From: Aquificota bacterium
Lineage (GTDB): Bacteria > Aquificota > Aquificia > Aquificales > Aquificaceae
Length of the DNA: 64,000 bases
Reading direction: 5' to 3'
NCBI GenBank assembly: GCA_013153495.1
Contig: JAADEH010000012.1
Location: 186,001-250,000 of the forward strand
Positions within the stretch are counted from its first letter, which is position 1, and each line of letters starts with the position of its first letter. Below, one piece after another: positions 8,080 through 15,494 of the stretch. Under the pieces are notes generated by a model. The model did no database searches. It was given only the letters and a program-made list of their open reading frames with translations, and was not told where the DNA came from. The translations under genes and the position numbers were made by a program.

Positions 8080-8907
8080 ATGCTTTTTAAAGAAGCTTTA
8101 AAACCTAAACCTTTTGTCAAGTGGGCTGGGGGAAAGAGACAGCTAATACATATTCTCAAAAAATACGTTCCCAAGAGTTTTGAAACTTACATAGAGCCTT
8201 TCTTAGGCGGTGGGGCGCTTCTTTTTGAGCTACTTCCTCAAAAGGCGATCGTGTCTGACATAAACGAGGAGTTAATAAACGCATATAAAGTGATAAAGGA
8301 TAATGTAGAAGAACTGATAGACTCTCTCAAAAGGCACAGAAATGAAGAAAATTACTACTATCAAATTAGAGCTTTGAACCCCAAACTTCTCTCTCCTATT
8401 GAGAGGGCAAGCAGGTTCATATATCTGAACAAAACATGTTATAACGGACTATACAGGGAGAACTCAAAGGGAGAGTTTAATGTTCCCTTTGGAAGATACA
8501 AGAAACCAAAGATAGTAGACGAGGAAAACCTTAGAGAGGTATCCCAATACCTGAACACAGCGGATATTGAGATACTGTGTGAGGACTACAAAAAAGTATG
8601 TCGGTTAGCTCAAAAGGGAGACTTCGTGTATTTGGATCCTCCCTACCACCCTATATCCTTAACAGCGTCCTTTACCAAATACAGCAAGTATGACTTTTCC
8701 CGGCAAGACCAGGAAGAGCTGGCAGAGGTTTTCAGGGAGTTAGACAGAAAGGGATGCTATGTCCTACTTTCCAACTCAAACACCGAGTTTATAAAGAAAC
8801 TATACAGGGGATACGACATAATAGAGGTAAGCGCAAACAGGTTTATAAACTGCAAAGGCGAAGGCAGAAAGAAAACTAAGGTAGAGCTTATAGTGAAGAA
8901 CTTCTAA
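8080..8907 (+). CDS. D12-class adenine-N6 DNA methyltransferase (Dam family)
   Basis: This enzyme transfers a methyl group from S-adenosylmethionine to adenine N6 in a specific DNA site. The 275-residue protein shows all family marks: WAGGKRQL (15-22), the SAM-binding FLGGG (41-45), YNGLYRENSKGEFNVPFG (121-138), the catalytic DPPY (186-189) and a terminal KVELIVKNF. The target site cannot be read from the sequence; relatives such as Dam and M.DpnII act on GATC. It follows a probable partner by two bases and ends four bases from the convergent valS end. AT-rich composition suggests transfer. Confidence 0.93.
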   Translation: MLFKEALKPKPFVKWAGGKRQLIHILKKYVPKSFETYIEPFLGGGALLFELLPQKAIVSDINEELINAYKVIKDNVEELIDSLKRHRNEENYYYQIRALNPKLLSPIERASRFIYLNKTCYNGLYRENSKGEFNVPFGRYKKPKIVDEENLREVSQYLNTADIEILCEDYKKVCRLAQKGDFVYLDPPYHPISLTASFTKYSKYDFSRQDQEELAEVFRELDRKGCYVLLSNSNTEFIKKLYRGYDIIEVSANRFINCKGEGRKKTKVELIVKNF

Positions 8908-8910
8908 GGT

Positions 8911-11900
8911 CTATTTCTCTAACACTTTCAGTATTCTCTCCACTTTCTGAAGGTCTTCCTCCAGCTCCTCTTTAATCCTCCTTTCCTTTTCCACCACCTC
9001 CGGGGGAGCTTTCTTGAGGAAGTTCTCATTGGAGAGCTTTTTATTTACCCTCTCAAGCTCCGCAAGGAGTTTCTCCTTCTTCTTTTCGTAGCTCTGGGAG
9101 AGCTTCTCTATGTCCACGTGTCCCTCAACGGAGAGAAAGACCTCCACGTCTTTGGAGAAGGTGGCGACGGTGTTCTCGGGTCTTTCAGGAGCTTCTTCAA
9201 AGCTCTCTAACTTGGCGAGGTTTAGGATGTGGTTCTTGAACTCCTCTATGACGCTTTTGGAAAACTCACCTTCGGTTCTGTAAAAGGCTTTCAATCTTTT
9301 GGAAGGTTCTATCTGGAGGTCCGAGCGCAGGGACCGGATAGTTGATATTATCTCCCTGAGCCTCTCCACCCTTCGGGTCTCTTCGGGGAAGAGTTCTTCC
9401 TGCTTCTTCTGGGGAAAGTCCTTGAGGGATATGCTCTCTCCCTTGCTGGCGGGGAGTCTGTGCCAAAGCTCCTCCGTTATGTAGGGCATGAAGGGGTGGA
9501 GAATTCTGAGAGCCTTCTCTAAGACGTAGTGGAGCGTGTATAGGGCTGTGGTCTTCTCGGAGAGTATCTTAGCTTTTTCTTTCTGAGTTTCTTCATCATC
9601 CCCTTCGGGGATAGGTTTGTAAATCCTTTCCTTGGAAAACTCTATGAACCAGTCGCAGAAGTCGGACCAGAAGAAGTCGTATATAGCCTGCGCACCCCTT
9701 GAGACGTCGTAGTTCTGAAGGGCTTTATCCACCTTCTCTGCGGTTTCGTTCAGTAGGGTCATTATCCACTTGTCCTCGGGTCTGAGGGGTGCCATGTAGG
9801 GTAGCATGGTGGCAAAGTCCTCGGGCGTGTTCATGAGAACGAAGCGTGTGGCGTTCCATATCTTGTTGGCAAAGTGCTTGTATCCCTCAAACCTCTTCTC
9901 GGAGAGCTTTATGTCCCTCCCCTGAACGGTCAGGATTGCGAGGGTGAACCTCAGAGCGTCCGCTCCGTATTTGTCTATTATCTCAAGGGGGTCTATCACG
10001 TTCCCCTTGGTCTTGGACATCTTCTGACCCTTCTTGTCCCTGACGAGGGCATGGACGTAAACATCTTCAAAGGGAATGTCCTTCATAAAGTAAGTTCCCA
10101 TCATTATCATGCGGGCAACCCAGAAGAAGATGATGTCAAAGCCTGTAACGAGCAGGTTGGTAGGGTAGAGGTTCTTTAGGTCCTCCGACTCCTCGGGCCA
10201 GCCGAAAACCCCGAAGGGCCACAGAGCTGAGGAAAACCACGTATCAAGGACATCTTCTTCCTGCTTCAGGTTCTCGGAACCGCACTTCTTACACCTTAGG
10301 ACCATCCTCCACTTCTTGGACTTGGAGTCGTATCTGTATAGTCCCCTCGTGGAGACACCGGGGGTAAGCATAGCCATGGGGTTTGCCTCTTGGGTGAAGA
10401 AGAGTCTGAGGGAGTGGGCATCCACATCGGTGGAGTGGTATTTGTGGAAGGCGAACTTCTTGTAGAAGTCCAAAACGCTCATCTCTGGATGGACGAAGTT
10501 GGGGGATTTGAGAATTTCCTCTACCTCCTCGGGGGTGAACTCGTTTTTGAGCTTTCCGTCCGCTATGAGGTTGAAGATAAGTTTGTCATACACCCTGTCA
10601 AAGTCGTCGTCGGTAAATACGTTCGCATGTCCGCAGTCCTGGCAGTCCCACACGGGTATCCTGTGTCCCCACCATATCTGGCGGGATATGCACCAGTCCC
10701 TGAGGTTATACATCCAGTCCAAGTAAAACTTCTTCCACTGCTCGGGGATGAACTTAACCTGCTTTTTGCGAACTTCCCTTCTTTTCTCCCTCTCCACCTT
10801 AACCTTTATGGACTTCTGGACAGGTTCGAGCCTCGCATGACCGCTCTCTATAACCTGAAGGAATTGGGGTGTTTCCTCCCACCTGTATAGGTTCAGCCTG
10901 TTCCCTTCGAAGGCAAGAAGGTATCTTCCGGCTTCTATCTTGGACTCTATACCCTGCCTTATTACCGTTATCTCTCCTTCAAGTCCTATCAAGAACTCAA
11001 GCCCTGAGCTTTTTTGCATAAACTCGTAAGTGAGTTCCTTAGCTCTCTGGGCAACCTCCGGCTTTCCCTCGGGGTAGTAAACATAGGCAAGCTCCCCTTC
11101 CCTTATGCCGGTGAGAAACTCAATTCCTTTGTCCAGAACGATAACAGCTTTAGTCTCACCGCTCGTCTCGTCGCTCACGGGAATGGTTATGGTAAGTCCC
11201 TCAACCTCCGCATACTGAATGAAAACTTCCCTCTCCTCGACCTCTTCCTCTCCCTCCTCAACCACCTTGATGGAAGTGTCCTTTATGGCAGGGTCGGAGA
11301 CCTTCACGAACCACTGCTCCGAAACCATAGGCTCTATGACCGTCTTACAGCGGTAGCACCTTCCCACCGCATGCAGGTGTTCCTCTTCCTTTTCCAAAAG
11401 CCCCTGCTCTCTTAGCTTCTCAACTATCCTCTTCCTCGCCTCATACCTGTCCAAACCTGCGAATTCCCCCGCATTTTCGTTCATCTTAGCCTGCTCGTCC
11501 ATAACCCTGACAAAGGGCAGGTTGTGGGTTTTCCCTATCTCGAAGTCGTTGGGGTCGTGGGCAGGTGTTACCTTTACCGCTCCCGTTCCGAACTCGGGTT
11601 TTACCCTCTCGTCCGCTACTACGGGGATAAACTCATCTATCTCCTCACCCGACAGGGTCCTTCTCTTCCAATTTACTAAAGGAAGCCTCAGCCTCTTCCC
11701 TATCAGGTGCTTATACCTCTCATCCTCGGGATGAACCGCCACCGCAGTGTCCCCGAGCATGGTCTCGGGACGGGTAGTAGCGACGGTGATGTATCCCGAG
11801 CCGTCCTCAAGGGGATATTTGATATACCAGAGCTTTCCCTTCTCCTCCTCGTGCTCCACCTCAAGGTCGGAGAGAGCTGTCAGGTCTTTGGGACACCAGT

Positions 11901-12423
11901 TGACTATATACTCGCTCCTGTATATGAGACCCTTCTCGTATAGCTCCCTGAAGGCTTTCCGAACAGCCCTTGAAAACCCCTCGTCCAAGGTAAAGCGCTC
12001 CCTCTTCCAATCCACCGATACGCCGAGCTTCTCGAGCTGTGTCCTTATAGCGTTTCTGGACTTGGGAACCCACTCCCAGACCCTCCTTATGAACTCCTCC
12101 CTTCCCAGCTCAAGCCTGCTCTTGCCTTCCTGAGCGAGCTGTTTTTCCACCACATACTGGGTCGCTATCCCCGCATGGTCAAAACCCGGAACCCAGACAA
12201 CCTGCCTGCCCTTCATCCTCTGCCATCTGCAAACTATGTCCTGCAGAGTGGAGTTGAGAGCGTGTCCCATGTGCAGGGAACCCGTTACGTTGGGTGGTGG
12301 TATAACAACCGAAAACTTCTTCCTCTTGTCTGGCTTTTCCACATGATATATAGCCTTTTCTATCCAGAACTTGGACCACTTCTCCTCTATCTCCTTGGGG
12401 TTATACTCTCTGAGTTCCTCCAT
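8911..12423 (-). CDS. valS: Valyl-tRNA synthetase with two large insertions
   Basis: ValRS charges tRNA-Val and edits threonine. The core is complete: HMGH (51-54), the editing-domain GTGAVKVTPAHDPND (279-293), WCISRQIWWGHRIPVW (577-592), EDVLDTWFSSALWPF (723-737), KMSKT (801-805), an anticodon-binding region and a C-terminal coiled coil. At 1170 residues it is about 270 longer than usual. The surplus lies at about residues 376-555 and 600-708, both in the stretch between the editing domain and the KMSKS half of the catalytic domain. The frame is open throughout. A TATAAT hexamer lies nine bases before the ATG and no ribosome site is seen. Confidence 0.97.
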   Translation of the reverse strand: MEELREYNPKEIEEKWSKFWIEKAIYHVEKPDKRKKFSVVIPPPNVTGSLHMGHALNSTLQDIVCRWQRMKGRQVVWVPGFDHAGIATQYVVEKQLAQEGKSRLELGREEFIRRVWEWVPKSRNAIRTQLEKLGVSVDWKRERFTLDEGFSRAVRKAFRELYEKGLIYRSEYIVNWCPKDLTALSDLEVEHEEEKGKLWYIKYPLEDGSGYITVATTRPETMLGDTAVAVHPEDERYKHLIGKRLRLPLVNWKRRTLSGEEIDEFIPVVADERVKPEFGTGAVKVTPAHDPNDFEIGKTHNLPFVRVMDEQAKMNENAGEFAGLDRYEARKRIVEKLREQGLLEKEEEHLHAVGRCYRCKTVIEPMVSEQWFVKVSDPAIKDTSIKVVEEGEEEVEEREVFIQYAEVEGLTITIPVSDETSGETKAVIVLDKGIEFLTGIREGELAYVYYPEGKPEVAQRAKELTYEFMQKSSGLEFLIGLEGEITVIRQGIESKIEAGRYLLAFEGNRLNLYRWEETPQFLQVIESGHARLEPVQKSIKVKVEREKRREVRKKQVKFIPEQWKKFYLDWMYNLRDWCISRQIWWGHRIPVWDCQDCGHANVFTDDDFDRVYDKLIFNLIADGKLKNEFTPEEVEEILKSPNFVHPEMSVLDFYKKFAFHKYHSTDVDAHSLRLFFTQEANPMAMLTPGVSTRGLYRYDSKSKKWRMVLRCKKCGSENLKQEEDVLDTWFSSALWPFGVFGWPEESEDLKNLYPTNLLVTGFDIIFFWVARMIMMGTYFMKDIPFEDVYVHALVRDKKGQKMSKTKGNVIDPLEIIDKYGADALRFTLAILTVQGRDIKLSEKRFEGYKHFANKIWNATRFVLMNTPEDFATMLPYMAPLRPEDKWIMTLLNETAEKVDKALQNYDVSRGAQAIYDFFWSDFCDWFIEFSKERIYKPIPEGDDEETQKEKAKILSEKTTALYTLHYVLEKALRILHPFMPYITEELWHRLPASKGESISLKDFPQKKQEELFPEETRRVERLREIISTIRSLRSDLQIEPSKRLKAFYRTEGEFSKSVIEEFKNHILNLAKLESFEEAPERPENTVATFSKDVEVFLSVEGHVDIEKLSQSYEKKKEKLLAELERVNKKLSNENFLKKAPPEVVEKERRIKEELEEDLQKVERILKVLEK

Positions 12424-12432
12424 GGGAAGGAT

Positions 12433-12438
12433 ATTATA
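12433..12438 (-). promoter_or_regulatory. -10 element of valS, leaderless layout
   Basis: On the minus strand this reads TATAAT and ends nine bases before the valS ATG (12423). The intervening bases (ATCCTTCCC) contain no Shine-Dalgarno motif. Transcription would start at or a few bases before the start codon. Confidence 0.5.
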
Positions 12439-12477
12439 CTTGAGGTATTTAGAAAGACCGCCTTCGGCGGTGGGGTT

Positions 12478-12483
12478 TATATT
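12478..12483 (+). promoter_or_regulatory. -10 element of the small membrane protein gene at 12491
   Basis: TATATT ends seven bases before the ATG at 12491, with no ribosome site between. A short perfect hairpin (ACCGCC, loop TTC, GGCGGT, 12457-12471) lies just upstream between this promoter and that of valS. Confidence 0.4.
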
Positions 12484-12490
12484 CTTGACT

Positions 12491-12709
12491 ATGAGCTACT
12501 CTCAACTGATAATAACCATACTCGCAGGAATGGCAGGACTGCTGGCACTCACCGCAAGCCTGATAAACAAACGAATAGACGATTTGAGCAAACGCATAGA
12601 CAGACTTGAAGAAGACACAAACAGAAGATTTAACGAACTAAAAGAGGACATAAGAGAGGTTCGCCAGCTTCTTTACAAACTCATAGGTGAGCCTACCAAG
12701 AAAGGCTAA
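12491..12709 (+). CDS. Small membrane-anchored coiled-coil protein
   Basis: I take the ATG at 12491 as the start. Longer upstream readings would run into the valS coding region in antisense. The 72-residue product has one N-terminal membrane segment (LIITILAGMAGLLALTASL) followed by a heptad-rich coiled coil (INKRIDDLSKRIDRLEEDTN and onward). Such small proteins are common in thermophiles and have no assigned role. It ends four bases into the convergent nucleotidyltransferase gene. Confidence 0.65.
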   Translation: MSYSQLIITILAGMAGLLALTASLINKRIDDLSKRIDRLEEDTNRRFNELKEDIREVRQLLYKLIGEPTKKG

Positions 12710-13017
12710 AGCTCTATTGCCTCCCTCAACACACCCCTCAAAAAAGGAGTTTCCTTAAGCCTTTTAAATTCATCGAGCGTATATACAACTATGTTCACGT
12801 CGAAGGGTATCCCATCAAAAAATTCCAAAAATTTATCCGCTCTGCTGAGGAAACTTCCCTCAGCACTTTTTACCAAGATAAGCAGGTCAACATCGCTGGA
12901 AGGTGTGTAATTTCCTCTCGCAAAGGACCCAAAGAGAAACACCCTAACAGCCAACCCCAGTTCTTTTATCTCTTCAGCTTTTTCCTTTAAAAACTCCATC
13001 AAAGCAGGTTTATCCAC
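12706..13017 (-). CDS. Minimal nucleotidyltransferase (MNT), partner of the HEPN protein
   Basis: The core motif FGSFARGNYTPSSDVDLLILVK is the GS-x10-D-x-D signature of minimal nucleotidyltransferases, which in MntA-type systems AMPylate and neutralise a HEPN ribonuclease. Start choice is uncertain. GTG at 13017 overlaps the HEPN stop and has GAAGG upstream. ATG at 12999 gives a shorter form, and ATG at 13059 would overlap the HEPN gene by 50 bases. The late segment (IPFDVNIVVYTLDEFKRL) supplies the usual third acidic position. It lies directly downstream of the HEPN gene. Confidence 0.85.
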   Translation of the reverse strand: MDKPALMEFLKEKAEEIKELGLAVRVFLFGSFARGNYTPSSDVDLLILVKSAEGSFLSRADKFLEFFDGIPFDVNIVVYTLDEFKRLKETPFLRGVLREAIEL

Positions 13018-13405
13018 CCATGAGACCTTCACAGAACCGAAGGATTTTTCTTCCAGCATCAACCGCCTCCTGCGCCATCTTAAGGTCAAAAAACTCCGCA
13101 GGATACCCTTCGGGAAAGCCGTTAGGATATCTTGCCTCTATGTAATATCTGTCGAGCACCCTTGCGTAGTGAAGTAACTCTTCATCAACCTCTATACCTT
13201 TCATCTCCGACAGCGTTTTCAAGAGCTTGTAGAGAGAACGTCCCCTTACCTCCATATTCATAGAGTAATAGAGAGCCTTTACAGCCTTTTCGGAAGCCTG
13301 CTGAGCGGTAAAGCAAGCCCATTCGTAAAACCCGTGTTCAAGGTCAAGCTGTGCTTTTTCCAAGTCCCTCTTTGCCTGCCTTAGCCAGTCGGTGCTCCTT
13401 TCCAT
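13010..13405 (-). CDS. HEPN domain protein
   Basis: The 131-residue all-helical protein has the family start (DWLRQAKRDLEKAQLDLEHGFYEWACFTAQQASEKAVKALY). It continues with RGRSLYKLLKTL and LDRYYIEARYPNGFPEGYPAEFF. It pairs with the adjacent nucleotidyltransferase in the usual HEPN-MNT order. Many toxic HEPN proteins carry an R-x4-6-H ribonuclease motif. Here the common GHSL position reads GRSL and I see no convincing R-x4-6-H, so this copy may act as a non-toxic substrate-binding partner. The start at 13405 lies 15 bases from the divergent rimO start. Confidence 0.85.
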   Translation of the reverse strand: MERSTDWLRQAKRDLEKAQLDLEHGFYEWACFTAQQASEKAVKALYYSMNMEVRGRSLYKLLKTLSEMKGIEVDEELLHYARVLDRYYIEARYPNGFPEGYPAEFFDLKMAQEAVDAGRKILRFCEGLMGG

Positions 13406-13406
13406 A

Positions 13407-13412
13407 TATTAT
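13407..13412 (+). promoter_or_regulatory. -10 element of rimO, leaderless layout
   Basis: TATTAT ends eight bases before the rimO ATG (13421) within a 15-bp AT-rich gap to the divergent HEPN gene. No ribosome site precedes the ATG (ATTCTCC only). Confidence 0.4.
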
Positions 13413-13420
13413 TATTCTCC

Positions 13421-14707
13421 ATGAAGATAGGACTGATAAGCCTCGGCTGTTCTAAGAACCTCGTGGATAGCGAGGTGCTCCTCGCAAAGCTAAAAAGTGC
13501 AGGTGCAGAGCTAACGCCTAACATGGAAGAAGCGGACTGCCTGATAATAAACACCTGCGGATTTATAGAGGACGCCAAAAGGGAGTCCATAGACACCATA
13601 TTAGAAGCCATAGACACTGGAAAGAGAGTTCTCGTTATGGGATGCCTCGTGGAGCGCTACCGCAGAGAGCTTGAAAAGGAACTCCCCGAGGTGGAAGCCT
13701 TCTTCGGAACCCAGAGCTGGGACCAGATACTAAAACACCTACAGTTAAAGCCCAAATACAGCACCTCCCACCGCCTCCTCACAACTCCCAAATCCTACGC
13801 CTACCTAAAAATTGCGGAAGGGTGCAACCGCCTGTGCTCCTTCTGTGCCATACCCAAAATAAGGGGAAGACACACCTCAAGACCCATAGAGGAATTAGTT
13901 TTAGAAGCAAAAGACCTCGCAGAGCGAGGTGTTAAGGAAATAAACATAATCTCCCAAGACACCACCTACTACGGAAAAGACCTATACAAAGAGTTCAAGC
14001 TCATAGACCTCCTGAGAGAGCTTGAGAAGATAGAAGGTATAGAGTGGATACGCCTCTTATACCTCTACCCCACCGAGGTGAGCGACGAGCTTATCTCCTA
14101 CATAAAGAACTCCCAAAAGGTGGTTCCCTACTTTGACATGCCCATTCAGCACATCTCAACATCGGTTCTCAAAAGCATGAGAAGGGGATACGACGAGAGT
14201 TTTATCAGAAACCTCGTGGAGAAGATAAAAAAGGAGCTACCCCATGCTGTTCTCAGAACCACCCTCATAGTTGGCTATCCCACCGAAAGCGAAGAGGACT
14301 TTAAAAAACTCAGGGACTTCATCTCGGAAGGGCACTTCCACTGGCTCGGAGTTTTCACCTACTCCCCCGAGGAGGACACCCACGCCTATCCCCTCGGAGA
14401 CCCAATTCCCAAAGAGGAAAAGGAAACTCGCAGGGAAGAGCTTATGCTCATTCAGAGAGAAGTAACCTCAAAGAAGAACCGAGAACTTGTAGGCAAGAGA
14501 CTGAAAGTCCTCATAGACGGCTACTCCGAGGAGTTTTTCTTCGTTCCCAAGGGGAGAGCCTACTTCCAAGCACCCGAGGTGGACGGAGTTATATACGTAG
14601 AGACCGAAGATAGAACCCTGCATTCGGGAGACCTCGTAGAGGTGGAAATAACTCAAGCAACCGACTACGACCTCGGTGGTATCCTTCTGAAAGATGGACA
14701 AGGTTGA
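13421..14707 (+). CDS. rimO: Ribosomal protein S12 methylthiotransferase RimO
   Basis: RimO adds a methylthio group to an Asp of ribosomal protein S12 using two iron-sulfur clusters. The N-terminal cluster ligands are Cys10, Cys46 and Cys75. The radical SAM motif is C-x3-C-x2-C at 135, 139 and 142 (CNRLCSFC). A TRAM domain fills the C-terminus from about 365. YTPSEEDT-like and SRDT-like family signatures appear as YSPEEDTHAYPLGD and SQDTTYYG. These separate it from MiaB, and 428 residues is normal. It is flanked by two nucleotidyltransferase modules that look acquired. Confidence 0.95.
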   Translation: MKIGLISLGCSKNLVDSEVLLAKLKSAGAELTPNMEEADCLIINTCGFIEDAKRESIDTILEAIDTGKRVLVMGCLVERYRRELEKELPEVEAFFGTQSWDQILKHLQLKPKYSTSHRLLTTPKSYAYLKIAEGCNRLCSFCAIPKIRGRHTSRPIEELVLEAKDLAERGVKEINIISQDTTYYGKDLYKEFKLIDLLRELEKIEGIEWIRLLYLYPTEVSDELISYIKNSQKVVPYFDMPIQHISTSVLKSMRRGYDESFIRNLVEKIKKELPHAVLRTTLIVGYPTESEEDFKKLRDFISEGHFHWLGVFTYSPEEDTHAYPLGDPIPKEEKETRREELMLIQREVTSKKNRELVGKRLKVLIDGYSEEFFFVPKGRAYFQAPEVDGVIYVETEDRTLHSGDLVEVEITQATDYDLGGILLKDGQG

Positions 14708-14993
14708 GGAGAAAATAGAAGCCATAAAGGAGCTTATAGTAAAGCGGGCAAACCCCAAAAGGGTGATACTCTTTGGCTCAAGGGCAAAGGGAACGGCAAA
14801 TCAACATTCCGACATAGACTTAGCGGTTGAGCTGGGGAAAGAGCTGAGCCACAGGGAAAAGAGAAAGCTGAGGGAGGAGGTGGATAGATTGGCTGGGATA
14901 TACTCAGTTGATATAGTTTTTATGGACGAGCTTGATGAAGTTTTCAGAGATAGGATATTAGAGACGGGGAGAGTTTTGTATGAACAGAACTGA
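14694..14993 (+). CDS. Minimal nucleotidyltransferase, second module
   Basis: The 99-residue protein has the nucleotidyltransferase core FGSRAKGTANQHSDIDLAVE and a later VDIVFMDELDE that completes the metal-binding acids. It starts inside the last codons of rimO (14-base overlap) and overlaps its partner by 14 bases. It differs from the copy at 12706-13017 in partner type, since its neighbour belongs to the HI0074 substrate-binding family. The known two-protein family (HI0073/HI0074) binds nucleotides; a toxin-antitoxin role is probable but not shown. Confidence 0.88.
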   Translation: MDKVEEKIEAIKELIVKRANPKRVILFGSRAKGTANQHSDIDLAVELGKELSHREKRKLREEVDRLAGIYSVDIVFMDELDEVFRDRILETGRVLYEQN

Positions 14994-15369
14994 TGTTCTC
15001 CTTGCCCTCGATAAACTTGAAAATGCTTACCAAAAGCTGAAAGAGGGTGTCTTGCAAGCAAAGGACGAGCTTGACAGGGACGGTGTCATACTGAGGCTTG
15101 AATTCACGAGCGAACTCCTTTGGAAAACCCTGAAAATCGTGCTTGAGTATAACGGCATAAGCTGTAAAAGTCCGAGGGAGTGTATAAAGCTTGCCTTCCG
15201 ACACGGTTTTATAGAAGACGATGAGGTTCTCTTAGACATACTTGAAGACAGGAATAGAGCATCTCACATATACAACGAACAGTTGGCAAAGGAAATATTT
15301 GAGAGGATAGAGAAGGTCTATGTAGGGAGCATAGGAAGCACCATAGGGGTTTTGAGGGAAAGAGTATAA
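14980..15369 (+). CDS. HI0074-type nucleotidyltransferase-associated helical protein
   Basis: The 129-residue protein matches the HI0074-like family, a HEPN relative. It has helices with LDKLENAYQKLKEG, FEFTSELLWKTLK-like text (LEFTSELLWKTLKIVLEYNG), SPRECIKLAFRHGFI and the conserved DRNRASHIYNE. That last segment carries an R-x4-6-H-like arrangement (RNRASH) expected of an active HEPN ribonuclease. It overlaps the upstream nucleotidyltransferase by 14 bases, so the pair is co-translated. Likely a mobile toxin-antitoxin-like unit beside rimO. Confidence 0.85.
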   Translation: MNRTDVLLALDKLENAYQKLKEGVLQAKDELDRDGVILRLEFTSELLWKTLKIVLEYNGISCKSPRECIKLAFRHGFIEDDEVLLDILEDRNRASHIYNEQLAKEIFERIEKVYVGSIGSTIGVLRERV

Positions 15370-15384
15370 GCTCATAAGAATATA

Positions 15385-15414
15385 TTGATATAACTTAAGG
15401 TTTCTGTCTTATAA
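15385..15414 (+). promoter_or_regulatory. Putative promoter of the FadL-like porin gene
   Basis: TTGATA (15385-15390) and TTATAA (15409-15414) are separated by 18 bases in the only sizeable gap upstream of the porin gene. This would give a leader of about 75 bases. The assignment is by pattern only. Confidence 0.35.
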
Positions 15415-15494
15415 GAAAATCAAAATATAGCTTGCTGAGGCATGGAGTTTTAATAGACATCAGGAAAACTTTAAAGTTTAAGGGAGGTAGAAGC

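Noticed and set aside
10759-11298. Intein in the valyl-tRNA synthetase
   Set aside because: No Cys/Ser at the start and no His-Asn at the end of the insertion, no splicing or homing endonuclease blocks, and the flanks do not join at a catalytic motif in the usual way.
12457-12471. Hairpin ACCGCC-TTC-GGCGGT as a terminator
   Set aside because: No T tract follows on either strand, and it lies between divergent start codons where no transcript should end. It may still be a regulatory structure.
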